Below, one piece after another: positions 34,135-44,371 of a stretch of 58,119 bases of DNA. The notes under the pieces were generated by a model, which was not told where the DNA came from, did not search any database, and saw only the letters and a list, made by a program, of their open reading frames with translations. Every line of letters starts with the position of its first letter. The stretch's first letter is position 1. A program made the translations under genes and the position numbers. This DNA comes from Streptomyces capoamus (lineage in GTDB: Bacteria > Actinomycetota > Actinomycetes > Streptomycetales > Streptomycetaceae): contig NZ_BNBF01000001.1 in the NCBI RefSeq assembly GCF_014654935.1, positions 691,125 to 749,243 of the forward strand. The letters are read 5' to 3'.

Positions 34135-35073
34135 CTAAGTGCGCGCGGAGGGGAGTTCGAGGGACTGGTCGTGGCGGCTGTGGTGTTTTCGGAAGTCGCC
34201 GGGACTGCTGCCGGTCTCCCGGCGGAAGAACCGGCTGAAGTAGGCGGGGTCGGTGAAACCGGTGCGGGCGGCGACCTGCCGGACCGGCAGCCGGGTGTGG
34301 GCGAGCAGTTGCTGGGCCTGGTACACCCGGGCCTCGATCAGCAGCCGTCCCGGCGGACGGCCGGTGGCGGCCCGTACCGCCTGGGCGAGGTAGCCCGGCG
34401 TCACGCCGAGCCGGCTCGCGCACTCCCGCACGGACCACCCGGCCGCCTCCGGGCGCGCGATCAGCCGGGTGAACTCCGCGGCCACCGCGGCCGGCCGGCC
34501 CAGGGACCGCGGATCGCGGCCGGTCTCCCCGTGCCGCGGCAGCCGGGCGGCCCGGACGACCAGCACGTGGAGCAGCGAGCGCAGGACGCTCTCGTGACCC
34601 GGGGCGCGCTGCCGGTACTCCGCGACGAGCTCGGCCATCAACCGCCCCACGGACCGGTCGTGTTCGGCGTCCAGCGCGAACCAGCCCCGCTGTCCGAGCC
34701 GCCGCAGCACCTCCCGGTCGGTGGGGTGGTCGACCAGGAAGTCGTCCGTGAACAGCGCCAGGGTCCCCTCCGGGCCCCGCCCGCCCTCCCAGTGGTGCAC
34801 CTGACCGGGCAGGACCACGGCCAGGTGCGGGGGCCGCACCGGCCAGCGCGCCAGGTCGACGACGTGGGTGCCGGAACCGGCGCTGACGTGGATGATCTCG
34901 TAGAAGGTGTGCCGGTGCGGACGGTGCCACCGGGACAGCGGTCCCACCGCCTCGAAGGAGCCCGCGGCGAACGGCGGGTGCCCGGGCCCGGCCACCTCCA
35001 GCCGGTGCAGGGGTACGTCCCCGGCCGCGGTCGGCGGACCGGGGGTTCCCGGGGGGACGGTGGTGGCGCGCAT
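34135..35073 (-). CDS. AraC-family transcriptional regulator
   Basis: A 312-residue regulator with an N-terminal cupin (RWHRPHRHTFYEIIHVSAGSGTHVVDLARWPV) and two C-terminal HTH motifs (WSVRECASRLGVTPGYLAQAVRAATGRPPGRLL and PVRQVAARTGFTDPAYFSRFFRRETGSSPGDFR). ATG at 35073 with AAGGAGC upstream is chosen; the upstream frame is an artefact. It ends 36 bp before the dioxygenase start on the same strand and so may be in its operon and control it. It is divergent from the LysR gene at 35200. Confidence 0.93.
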   Translation of the reverse strand: MRATTVPPGTPGPPTAAGDVPLHRLEVAGPGHPPFAAGSFEAVGPLSRWHRPHRHTFYEIIHVSAGSGTHVVDLARWPVRPPHLAVVLPGQVHHWEGGRGPEGTLALFTDDFLVDHPTDREVLRRLGQRGWFALDAEHDRSVGRLMAELVAEYRQRAPGHESVLRSLLHVLVVRAARLPRHGETGRDPRSLGRPAAVAAEFTRLIARPEAAGWSVRECASRLGVTPGYLAQAVRAATGRPPGRLLIEARVYQAQQLLAHTRLPVRQVAARTGFTDPAYFSRFFRRETGSSPGDFRKHHSRHDQSLELPSART

Positions 35074-35146
35074 GGCTCGTGCTCCTTCCTCCAGGCGTGC
35101 CGGACGGGCTCGCCGCTTGCCGCGGACATGGACCAGATACCGTACT

Positions 35147-35160
35147 TTGGTCTGGACCAA
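35147..35160. promoter_or_regulatory. Palindrome TTGGTC-TG-GACCAA between AraC and LysR genes
   Basis: A 14-bp dyad with six-bp arms, 39 bp before the LysR start; TGGACCA also occurs at 35129-35135. It is a candidate site for one of the two divergent regulators. Confidence 0.45.
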
Positions 35161-35199
35161 CCTCTTGCCCCGTGCCGTCCGGCGCCGCAAGCTCCCCTC

Positions 35200-36183
35200 A
35201 TGGAGCTGGAGTTGCGGCATCTCAGGACCCTTCGGACCATCGCGGAGGCAGGCAGTCTGACCAGGGCGGCCACGGTGCTCGGGCTCGCTCAGCCCGCACT
35301 GAGCGCACAGCTCAGGCGCATCGAGCGGGCCCTCGGCGGCACCCTCTTCGAACGCGGGCGGCACGGGGTGCGGGCCACCGCGCTCGGTGAACTGGTCCTG
35401 GAACGCACCCGGATCGTGCTCCCCGCGGTCAGCGAACTCCAGCAGGAAGCGGCCGAGTTCGCCCGCGGGCGCCGGGACGGCGGGCGGCTGCGGCTCGGCG
35501 GCACCCACGGACCGCTGCTCGGCGCGCTGGTGGACCGGCTCGCCGACGCCGTCCCCGACGCCAGCCTGACCACCCGCGCCTCCTGGTCGGAACGGGAACT
35601 GGCCGGGCTGCTCGCCGAGGGGCGCCTGGACTTCGCCCTCGCCGGTACCTGCGGCTCGGCGCCGCCGCCCGACGCCACCCACCTGGTCTGGGAGGAGATC
35701 GCCGTCGACCCGGTCTTCGTCATGCTCGCCGACACCCATCCGCTCGCCCGGGGGCGGGAGATCGAGCTGGCCGCGCTCGCGGACGAGGCGTGGGCGTGCG
35801 TCCCGGGCGACGGCTGCTTCGGCGACTGCTTCACCGCGGCCTGCGCCCGGGCCGGCTTCACCCCCCGCCGCATGTACGAGACGGACACCGCCTCCTGCGT
35901 CCACCTGGTGCAGGTCGGCCGGGCCGTCGGCCTGTGCCGGGCCACCTTTCCGTCGACGCCCGGTCTCACCACCCGTCCGCTGGCCGGCACCCCGCTGGTC
36001 TGGCGGCACCTGCTGGGCTGGTGTCCGGCCGGTCAGCGGGCGGCCACCGCGGCCGCGGTGCTGGCGCAGAGCCGCAAGGCGCACGAGGACGCGGCGGCGC
36101 GCAGCGACGGTTACACCCACTGGCTCGCGCACCGCGACCAGCCGGCGGCCACGCCGCACCACCGCTCCGGGCGCGCGTCGTGA
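35200..36183 (+). CDS. LysR-family transcriptional regulator
   Basis: A 327-residue regulator: HTH ELRHLRTLRTIAEAGSLTRAATVLGLAQPALSAQLRRIERALGGTLFERGRHGV, then a substrate-binding-like effector domain (RLRLGGTHGPLLGALVDRL to AVGLCRATFPSTPGL). ATG at 35200 is the family start. It is divergent from the AraC gene across 126 bp that hold a palindrome. The target may be the regulator pair or the nearby secreted enzymes. Confidence 0.92.
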   Translation: MELELRHLRTLRTIAEAGSLTRAATVLGLAQPALSAQLRRIERALGGTLFERGRHGVRATALGELVLERTRIVLPAVSELQQEAAEFARGRRDGGRLRLGGTHGPLLGALVDRLADAVPDASLTTRASWSERELAGLLAEGRLDFALAGTCGSAPPPDATHLVWEEIAVDPVFVMLADTHPLARGREIELAALADEAWACVPGDGCFGDCFTAACARAGFTPRRMYETDTASCVHLVQVGRAVGLCRATFPSTPGLTTRPLAGTPLVWRHLLGWCPAGQRAATAAAVLAQSRKAHEDAAARSDGYTHWLAHRDQPAATPHHRSGRAS

Positions 36184-36241
36184 GGCGCCCGGCGGCCGGA
36201 GCACGGCGGCGGCGGGCACGACGGCGGGGGCACGACGGCGG

Positions 36242-36308
36242 GGGCACGACGGTCGCGTCACGGCGGCCGGTGCGCCGCGGCCCGGGCCTGGCGGCGGGTG
36301 TTATGGCG
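36242..36308 (+). repeat. 67-bp direct repeat, copy 1
   Basis: Begins GGGCACGACGGTCGCGTCAC and ends GGGTGTTATGGCG. It is identical to copy 2 at 36354-36420 at 66 of 67 positions. A shorter third match (GCGTCACGGCGGCCGGTGCGC) lies at 36450-36470. Confidence 0.9.
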
Positions 36309-36353
36309 TCCCCGCGCTCCGGCCGTGTGATGGCGGCGGTTGTGACGGCGGCC

Positions 36354-36420
36354 GGGCACGACGGTCGCGTCACGGCGGCCGGTGCGCCGCGGCCCGGGCC
36401 TGGCGGTGGGTGTTATGGCG
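36354..36420 (+). repeat. 67-bp direct repeat, copy 2
   Basis: Second copy, 112 bp after the first, with one C-to-T difference near its right end. Its GGTGTTATGGCGGC end also pairs with the inverted sequence at 36474-36487. Confidence 0.9.
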
Positions 36421-36487
36421 GCGGGTGTGACGGCGGCCGGACGGCGGCCGCGTCACGGCGGCCGGTGCGCGCGGCCGCCATAACACC
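36409..36487. repeat. 14-bp perfect inverted repeat around a 51-bp loop
   Basis: GGTGTTATGGCGGC at 36409-36422 and GCCGCCATAACACC at 36474-36487. In RNA it could form a long-range stem some 90 nt before the protease start; it could equally be a recombination scar of the direct repeats. Confidence 0.6.
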
Positions 36488-36576
36488 GGGGCAGGGGGTC
36501 GGCTGACGTCTTACGGGCGCCGGCGGGTGCTCCGTACGGTTTCCGGCACTCCACCAAAACCCGAGGAGACCTCCCC

Positions 36577-37926
36577 ATGCTCCAACGACACCTCACAGCC
36601 GCGTGCGCAGCCACCGCGGCGGCGGGTGCCCTGCTCGTGGCCGGGCTCAGCGGCTCCGCGAGCGCCCGGCCGTCCGGCTCCCCGGCCGCGCCCACCGCGG
36701 CCGAGACGCTCCGCACCGACGCGGCTCCGCCCGCCCTCCTGCGGGCACTGGAACGGGACCTGGGCCTGAACCGGCGGCAGGCCGAGCGCCGCCTGGCCAA
36801 CGAGGCGGAGGCGGGCGCCACCTCCGGCCGGCTGCGGGCCGCGCTGGGCGCGCACTACGCGGGCGCCTGGGTGCGCGGCGCGGAGTCGGACACCCTGACC
36901 GTCGCCACCACGGACCCGGCCGACGTGCCGGCGATCCGGGCCCTGGGCGCCGCCGCGCGCGTGGTGCACCACTCCCTGGCCGCGCTCGACGCGGCCAAGG
37001 CACGCCTGGACCGGGCCGCCACCCGGCACGCCGCCACGGACACCCCGGAGTGGTACGTCGACGTGCCGTCCAACGCGCTGGTGGTGCGGGCGGTCCGCCC
37101 GGGCGCCGCCCGCCTTCTGCTGGCGGCGGCCCACGTCGACGCCTCCCTCGTCCGCACGGTGAAGTCGGCCGAGCACCCCCGCCCGCTGTACGACCTGCGC
37201 GGCGGCGACGCGTACTACATCGACAACAGCAGCCGCTGCTCGATCGGGTTCCCGGTGACCCGCGGCACCCAGCAGGGCTTCGCCACGGCCGGCCACTGCG
37301 GCCGGCCCGGCAGCACCACCACCGGCGCCAACCGGGTCGCGCAGGGCACCTTCCAGGCGTCCGTCTTCCCCGGCAACGACATGGCGTGGGTGGCCGCCAA
37401 CACCAACTGGACGGCGACGCCGTACGTCAACGGCTCCAGCGCGCAGGTCACCGGGTCCACGCAGGCCACCGTGGGCTCCTCCGTGTGCCGTTCCGGCTCG
37501 ACGACGGGCTGGCACTGCGGCACGGTGCAGCAGCTCAACAGCAGCGTCACCTACCAGGAGGGCACGGTCACCGGGGTCACCCGCACCTCGGTGTGCGCCG
37601 AACCGGGCGACTCGGGCGGCTCGTTCCTCTCCGGCAGCCAGGCGCAGGGCGTCACCTCGGGCGGCACGGGCAACTGCACGAGCGGCGGCACGACGTACTT
37701 CCAGCCGGTCAACCCGATCCTCCAGTCCTACGGCCTCACGCTGCGGACGACCGCGACCGGCCCCGGCGACCCGGGCGACCCGGGCGGCACCTGGGCGGCC
37801 GGCACCGTCTACCAGGCGGGCGCCACGGTGACCTACGGCGGCGCCGCCTACCGCTGTCTGCAGACGCACCAGGCCCAGCCGGGCTGGGAGCCGCCGAACA
37901 CCCCCGCGCTGTGGCAGCGGCAGTGA
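36577..37926 (+). CDS. Secreted S1 serine protease (SGPC-like) with propeptide and C-terminal CBM
   Basis: A 449-residue extracellular protease. It has a signal peptide (residues 1-30), an alpha-lytic-type propeptide (about 45-205), and a chymotrypsin-fold domain starting near AYYIDNSSRCSIGFPV. The triad is His in ATAGHCG, Asp in GNDMAWV and Ser in PGDSGGS. A Gly/Pro/Asp linker leads to a C-terminal carbohydrate-binding module (WAAGTVYQAGATVTYGGAAYRCLQTHQAQPGWEPP). The order matches Streptomyces griseus protease C, whose module binds chitin. The module is closely alike to that on the dioxygenase 3 kb away. Confidence 0.95.
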   Translation: MLQRHLTAACAATAAAGALLVAGLSGSASARPSGSPAAPTAAETLRTDAAPPALLRALERDLGLNRRQAERRLANEAEAGATSGRLRAALGAHYAGAWVRGAESDTLTVATTDPADVPAIRALGAAARVVHHSLAALDAAKARLDRAATRHAATDTPEWYVDVPSNALVVRAVRPGAARLLLAAAHVDASLVRTVKSAEHPRPLYDLRGGDAYYIDNSSRCSIGFPVTRGTQQGFATAGHCGRPGSTTTGANRVAQGTFQASVFPGNDMAWVAANTNWTATPYVNGSSAQVTGSTQATVGSSVCRSGSTTGWHCGTVQQLNSSVTYQEGTVTGVTRTSVCAEPGDSGGSFLSGSQAQGVTSGGTGNCTSGGTTYFQPVNPILQSYGLTLRTTATGPGDPGDPGGTWAAGTVYQAGATVTYGGAAYRCLQTHQAQPGWEPPNTPALWQRQ

Positions 37927-37934
37927 GCGGCTGT

Positions 37935-37950
37935 GCCGGCGACCGCCGGC
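37935..37950. terminator. Small hairpin after the S1 protease
   Basis: GCCGGC, loop GACC, GCCGGC: a six-bp GC stem just after the protease stop, facing the convergent hydrolase gene. Weak; no T-run. Confidence 0.35.
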
Positions 37951-37999
37951 TGCCCGCACGTTCCGAGCGGAGCGTCCGGGCGGGCCGGCACCGTCCCGC

Positions 38000-39473
<1,474 letters not shown>

Positions 39474-41258
39474 TTGCGTAGACCGCACATACGCACCGTG
39501 GCGGTCGCCGTCGCGGTGGCGACGGCTGCCACGGGCCTGGCCGGTACGGCCTTCGCCGGTCCCTCCACGGGGGTGGAGCGGTCCGCCGCCTCCGCCACGA
39601 ACGCCACGCTGGTGGTGGAGGCCGCGCGCACCGCGGCCTTCGCGCACGCGTCGGCGACCGGCGTGTCGAAGGGTGACGCCCTGCACGCGCAGGACGTCCT
39701 GATCGACCCCGAGGGCGCCCGGCACGTCCGCTTCGTCCGCACCCACAACGACCTCCCGGTGCTCGGTGGCGACCTCATCGTCCACCTCGACCGCGGGCTC
39801 GGCTACACGGGCGTGACCCGCGCCGCCGACCACGCCGTCAAGCCGGCCACCGCCAAGGCCCAGCTGACCGCGGACCAGGCCGCCGCCAAGGCCGCCAAGG
39901 CCGCCAAGGGCGACGCGGGCAGCGCCCAGCTCGTGGTCGACGCCCGCGACGGTGCGTCCGCGCTGGCCTACCAGGTCACCGTCACCGACCAGGACAACTC
40001 CCGCACGGTCGTCGTCGACGCGGTCACCGGCAAGGTGCGCAGCAACACGCCGACCCGGGACGAGTTCCTGTCGCCGAAGCTGCTCGACGCCCTGCGCGAG
40101 CGCGGCGAGAATCTCGACCCGGCCACCGGCGCCGGCTCCGCCTCCGGCGCGTCCGGCCTCGTCGGCTCGGGCGCCACCGGCGCGGCGGCCTACCCGTCGG
40201 CCGCCAAGGGCACCGGCAAGACCCTCTTCGTGGGCACCGTCGGTCTGACCACCACCCAGACCTCGCGCGGCCACTACCAGCTCAAGGACCCGAACCGGTA
40301 CGGCACCGAGACGCGGGACGCCAAGGGTTCGTACACGGAGAAGTTCAGCGCCGGTACGAAGCTCACCAACACCACCAACGTGTGGGGCAACGGCAAGACC
40401 ACCAGCCGGGTCAGCGCCGCCGCCGACGCCCAGTACGGCATCACGAAGACGCTCGACTTCTACAAGAGCACCTTCAAGCGCAAGGGCATCGCGAACAACA
40501 GCAAGCCCGCGCAGGCGATGGTCCACTGGGGCAAGAAGGTCGCCAACGCCTTCTGGGACCCGACCTGCAACTGCATGCTGTACGGCGACGGCGACGGCGA
40601 CATGTTCAAGAAGCCGCTCGTGGTCCTCGACGTCACCGGTCACGAGCTGACCCACGGCGTGGTGGAGGCGACCGCCAACCTGCAGCCGACCTTCGTCGAC
40701 TCCGACGGCAACCAGTACGGCGAGCCCGGCTCGCTGAACGAGTCGCTCGCGGACATCTTCGGCTCGAACGTCGAGTTCTACGCCAAGAACACGAAGGACA
40801 CGCCGGACTACCTGATCGGCGAGAAGCTGGGCCTGTCGCAGAAGTTCCTGCGCCGTCTGGACCACCCCTCGCTCGACAAGCTCGAGGGCACCATCGACTA
40901 CTGGTCGTCGGACACCTACTACACCGAGGTGCACGCCGGTTCCGGTGTCTCGTCGCACGCCTACTACCTCCTCGCCGAGGGCAGTGGCAAGAAGACGATC
41001 AACGGCGTCAACTACAACTCGCCGACGTACCACAACATCGCGGTCAAGGGCATCGGCCGCACCAAGGCGACCGCCATCTACTACCGTGCGCTCACCCGGT
41101 ACATGGTCTCCACCACCGACTTCCACCAGGCGCGCATCGCGACGCTGAAGGCGGCCAAGGACCTGTACGGCGCGAACAGCACGGAGTACAAGACGGTCGA
41201 CAAGTCGTGGGCCGCGGTCAACGTGACCGCCGCCAACACGCCGAGCGCCAAGCACTGA
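39474..41258 (+). CDS. Secreted M4-family (thermolysin-like) metalloprotease
   Basis: A 594-residue extracellular zinc protease. Signal peptide at residues 1-28 (IRTVAVAVAVATAATGLAGTAFA), FTP and PepSY-type propeptide to about residue 230, then the catalytic domain with VTGHELTHGVVEATANL (HExxH) and the third ligand Glu in GEPGSLNESLADIFG; the catalytic His is in SSHAYYLLAEG. The start is a TTG at 39474 with GAAGGAA upstream, since no ATG precedes the signal peptide. A 12-bp terminator follows. The upstream hairpin may affect expression. Confidence 0.93.
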   Translation: MRRPHIRTVAVAVAVATAATGLAGTAFAGPSTGVERSAASATNATLVVEAARTAAFAHASATGVSKGDALHAQDVLIDPEGARHVRFVRTHNDLPVLGGDLIVHLDRGLGYTGVTRAADHAVKPATAKAQLTADQAAAKAAKAAKGDAGSAQLVVDARDGASALAYQVTVTDQDNSRTVVVDAVTGKVRSNTPTRDEFLSPKLLDALRERGENLDPATGAGSASGASGLVGSGATGAAAYPSAAKGTGKTLFVGTVGLTTTQTSRGHYQLKDPNRYGTETRDAKGSYTEKFSAGTKLTNTTNVWGNGKTTSRVSAAADAQYGITKTLDFYKSTFKRKGIANNSKPAQAMVHWGKKVANAFWDPTCNCMLYGDGDGDMFKKPLVVLDVTGHELTHGVVEATANLQPTFVDSDGNQYGEPGSLNESLADIFGSNVEFYAKNTKDTPDYLIGEKLGLSQKFLRRLDHPSLDKLEGTIDYWSSDTYYTEVHAGSGVSSHAYYLLAEGSGKKTINGVNYNSPTYHNIAVKGIGRTKATAIYYRALTRYMVSTTDFHQARIATLKAAKDLYGANSTEYKTVDKSWAAVNVTAANTPSAKH

Positions 41259-41284
41259 CGGACGCCACGGCACACCCGCACCAC

Positions 41285-41313
41285 CGGATGCCCCGCCTCG
41301 CGCGGGGCATCCG
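41285..41313 (+). terminator. 12-bp stem terminator after the M4 protease
   Basis: CGGATGCCCCGC, loop of five, GCGGGGCATCCG: a perfect stem 27 bp after the stop codon. Streptomyces terminators often lack a T-run, as here. Confidence 0.8.
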
Positions 41314-41329
41314 CACGTCCGCGGGCGCC

Positions 41330-41366
41330 CGGAGCCGGCCGGGTCACCCCGACCCGGCCGGCTCCG
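41330..41366. terminator. 16-bp stem overlapping the LAL stop codon
   Basis: CGGAGCCGGCCGGGTC, loop ACCCC, GACCCGGCCGGCTCCG: a perfect 16-bp stem. It contains the stop codon and last codons of the LAL gene on the minus strand and can terminate from both sides. Confidence 0.7.
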
Positions 41367-44304
41367 GTGCGATCAGACCCCGGCGGTAGGCCACCGCCAC
41401 CGCCTCCGTACGGCTCGCGGCGCCCAGCTTGGCGAGGATGTTGGACACGTGCACGCTGGCCGTCTTGCCGCTGATGAACAGCTCCTCGCCGATCTGCCGG
41501 TTGCTGCGGCCCCGCGCCAGCAGCCGCAGGACGTCCCGCTCGCGCGCGGTCAGCGCGGCCGGGTCACCGGGGGAGGCCGCGGCCCCGAGGCGGGCCCGGC
41601 GCACCAGGGCGTCGATGTCCTCCAGCAGCGGCTCCGCGCCCAGCCCGGCCGCCGTCTCCCGGGCCAGTCGCGCCTGCTCCGCCGCCTCCGCCCGCCGCTC
41701 CACGGCCAGCAGCGCCCGCGCGTACCGCAGCCGGCACCGCGCCTGCTCGTAGCCGTCGCCGTACCCGAACGCCGCGACCGCCGCCGCCCAGGCCTCCGGG
41801 TCCGGCCCGGACGCCACCGTCGCCCACTCCGCCTCGGCACGGGCCAGCCAGGCCTGCCCCTCCGGCCCCTGCGCGCCACCCGTGTCGTCCTGACCGGCCG
41901 TGACCCGCGCCAGCTCCACCAGTTCGGCCGCGAGGTCCGTCCAGCCGGCCGGGTCCGCTCCGGCGCCGCCCGCGCGGCGCGACTCCGTGGCCCGGTCGGC
42001 GACCGCCGCCAGGCACAGCCCGGCCAGCCGCACCGCCACGCCCGGCCGCTTCGCCGTACCGTCACCGAGGGCCGCGACCGTCGCCCGCAGCCGCGCGACC
42101 GCCCCCTCCACGTCGCCGTCCCGTACGGCCGCGTCGGTGAGCACGATCCCGGCGACCAGCGTGCCCATCCAGTCGAACGGCCCCTCCAGCAGCGCCCGGG
42201 CCCGGTCCACGGCGTCCTCCTCGCCGCGGGCCAGCGCCACGTACAGGGCCGGACTGACCGCGAAGGCGCCCGCCTTCCCGGGCAGCCCGGGCGCGGCCTC
42301 GACCGCCGCGCGCAGGCACTCGTCCCAGCGGCCCAGCGTGTACAGCACGAGCAGCTGGAGGTAGCGGATCTCCAGCGGGTACACCGCGGACAGCAGCCCG
42401 GCCCGGCGGGCCCGGTCGAGTCCGTCGGCCAGCACCGGCAGGCACTCCAGGAGGTCACCGGCCTCGAAGGCACCCATCGCCAGGTGGAACAGCGCACGCG
42501 TCTCCACCGGCGCGTTCCCGGCGGCACGGGCCAGCTCCCGCGCCCGCCGCAGCCGTTCGCGGCCCTCCGGGGAGCGCCGGCCGCCGCTCCCGGCGACCGC
42601 CAGGGAGATCAGCAGATCGGCCTGGGCACCGGTCACGCCCAGCTCCTCGGCGACCCGCAGGGCCTGCCGGCCGATCCGCAGCGCGGTCGTGTCCTCGCCG
42701 ATCTGGCGGGCCGCCGCGACATGCGTGGCTGCCGCCCACACCCAGGTCCGCGACGGCGGATCGGCGGGGATCATCTCCAGTGCCTCGCTGCTGTAGCGGA
42801 AGGCGGCCGCCAGACGGTCCACGGTCAGCAGGTTCCCGGCCAGCGTGTAGCGGACCCGGGCGGCCAGCTCGCCGTCGGTGTCCTGGCCGACCCCGGCCAG
42901 CGCCGCCCGCGTCAGCGCGACCGCGCGGTGGAACTCGCCGGCGTGGGCGGCGGCGGCCGAGGCACGCAGGGTCAGCGTGACCCGGTCCAGGCCCTCACCG
43001 GCCGGCCGGGCGGGCGCGGGCACCGACGGCCACAGGTCCAGGACCGCCTCCAGGTGCCGCAGTTCCTCGGCGGGGGCGCCCAGCCGCCGGGCGTGGCCGG
43101 CGGCCTCCAGGCAGGCGCCCAGCGCCGCGGGCAGGTCGTGGCTCTCCCGGGAGTGGTGGGCGCGCTCCGCCGCGGTCTCCGGGGCCCGGCCGCCGGCCGT
43201 GAGCAGCCGGGCGTACGCCCCGTGCAGCCGGGACCGCTCGCCGGGCAGCAGGTCGGCGTAGACCGCCTCGCGGGTCAGGGCGTGCCGGAAGGTGTAGGTG
43301 CCGTCGTCGCCGGGGAGCAGGAGCTGACGCCCGACGGCCTCCCGCAGGGCCGCCTCCAGTTCCTCCTCGGGCAGCCCGGCCGCCTCGCGCAGCAGCGCGT
43401 GCCGCACCCGCCGCCCGGCCACGGCGGCGGTCCGCAGCACCTGCTGGGCGGTCTCGGACAGCTGCTCGACCCGGATCAGCAGCAGGTCGGCGAGCCCGCT
43501 GGGCACCCCGCCCGAGCCGGCGCCCGCCGCGAGCAGTTCCTGCGCGTAGAACGCGTTGCCCTCCGCGCGGGCGACGATGCCGTGCACGACCGCGTCGGGC
43601 AGCGGGCGGTCCTCCAGCACCCGCACCAGCCGGGCGACCTCGGGATCCGGCAGCGGCGGCAGTTCCAGCCGTTCCACGGCCGGCAGCCGGACCAGTTCGG
43701 CGAGCAGGGGCCGCAGCGGATGACGGCGGTGCAGGTCGTCGGCGCGGTAGGAGGCGAGGATCGCCAGCCGCCGTTCCGGGGCACCGCCCGGCCGGTGCGG
43801 CACGCCCCGGCTGAGCAGGAAGCGCAGCAGGTCCCGGGAGGACTGGTCGGCCCAGTGCAGGTCCTCCAGGACGAGCAGCAGCGGGGTCACCCGGGCCAGG
43901 TCGGCCAGCAGCCCCGCGACGTCCTCGAAGAGCCGGAGCCGCCCGTCCGGGCCGCCGGCCGCGTCCGGCCCGGCGCCCAGCAGCCGGTCCGCCGCCGGAT
44001 GCGCGGCCAGCACGGCCGTGAACCGCTCGTCGGCGGCGAGTTCGCCGAGGATCTCGGTGAACGGGAGGTAGGGCAGGCCGACGTCACCGAGGTCCACGCA
44101 GTGCCCGGTGACCACGGTCGTCCCGGCGCGCGCCGCCCGTCCGGCCACCTCGTCCAGCAGCCGTGTCTTGCCGACCCCGGCGTCCCCGGCGAGCAGCACC
44201 GCTCCCGCGGTGCCGTCCCGGGCGCGCTCCAGCACGCCCGTGAGCCGGGCCAGTTCCTCGTTCCGGCCGATCAGCGGTGCTGTGGTGAAGGCGGTCTGCG
44301 ACAC
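41344..44304 (-). CDS. LAL-family (large ATP-binding LuxR) transcriptional regulator
   Basis: A 986-residue regulator. The N-terminal AAA ATPase has Walker A VLLAGDAGVGKTRLL (about residues 37-51) and Walker B LLLVLEDLHWADQSSRDLL; the middle 500 residues are helical TPR-like repeats; the C-terminus is a LuxR HTH (LTARERDVLRLLARGRSNRQIGEELFISGKTASVHVSNILAKLGAASRTEAVAVAYRRGLI). LAL proteins activate secondary metabolite or catabolic genes. The gene stands alone, convergent with the M4 protease, and upstream lies the signalling operon on the same strand. The target is unknown. Confidence 0.94.
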   Translation of the reverse strand: MSQTAFTTAPLIGRNEELARLTGVLERARDGTAGAVLLAGDAGVGKTRLLDEVAGRAARAGTTVVTGHCVDLGDVGLPYLPFTEILGELAADERFTAVLAAHPAADRLLGAGPDAAGGPDGRLRLFEDVAGLLADLARVTPLLLVLEDLHWADQSSRDLLRFLLSRGVPHRPGGAPERRLAILASYRADDLHRRHPLRPLLAELVRLPAVERLELPPLPDPEVARLVRVLEDRPLPDAVVHGIVARAEGNAFYAQELLAAGAGSGGVPSGLADLLLIRVEQLSETAQQVLRTAAVAGRRVRHALLREAAGLPEEELEAALREAVGRQLLLPGDDGTYTFRHALTREAVYADLLPGERSRLHGAYARLLTAGGRAPETAAERAHHSRESHDLPAALGACLEAAGHARRLGAPAEELRHLEAVLDLWPSVPAPARPAGEGLDRVTLTLRASAAAAHAGEFHRAVALTRAALAGVGQDTDGELAARVRYTLAGNLLTVDRLAAAFRYSSEALEMIPADPPSRTWVWAAATHVAAARQIGEDTTALRIGRQALRVAEELGVTGAQADLLISLAVAGSGGRRSPEGRERLRRARELARAAGNAPVETRALFHLAMGAFEAGDLLECLPVLADGLDRARRAGLLSAVYPLEIRYLQLLVLYTLGRWDECLRAAVEAAPGLPGKAGAFAVSPALYVALARGEEDAVDRARALLEGPFDWMGTLVAGIVLTDAAVRDGDVEGAVARLRATVAALGDGTAKRPGVAVRLAGLCLAAVADRATESRRAGGAGADPAGWTDLAAELVELARVTAGQDDTGGAQGPEGQAWLARAEAEWATVASGPDPEAWAAAVAAFGYGDGYEQARCRLRYARALLAVERRAEAAEQARLARETAAGLGAEPLLEDIDALVRRARLGAAASPGDPAALTARERDVLRLLARGRSNRQIGEELFISGKTASVHVSNILAKLGAASRTEAVAVAYRRGLIAPEPAGSG

Positions 44305-44371
44305 GGACTCATCCTGCCACGCGGCACCGGCAGCCCCGCCGGCACCGCGGGGCGGTCCGCCCGCCTCGGCC

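Larger units (their letters stand above)
36184..36576. other. 393-bp repeat-rich spacer before the S1 protease
   Basis: Almost all C and G (runs of GGCGG, CACGACGG). It holds two 67-bp direct repeats, a third shorter copy, and an inverted repeat, described separately. I see no supported gene; open frames here reflect composition only. The promoter and ribosome site (GAGGAGA) of the protease gene lie at the right end. Confidence 0.6.

Noticed and set aside
34135-36261. A 708-codon frame that would extend the AraC regulator upstream
   Set aside because: The extension is antisense to the LysR gene; ATG 35073 has a good ribosome site and fits the family length.
36184-36576. CRISPR array or small RNA gene in the repeat-rich spacer
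   Set aside because: Two long repeats and one fragment with no regular spacer size; composition is GC-repeat, not CRISPR-like.
41344-44304. LAL regulator as the sign of an adjacent antibiotic cluster
   Set aside because: No PKS, NRPS, RiPP or glycosyltransferase genes lie near it in this window.
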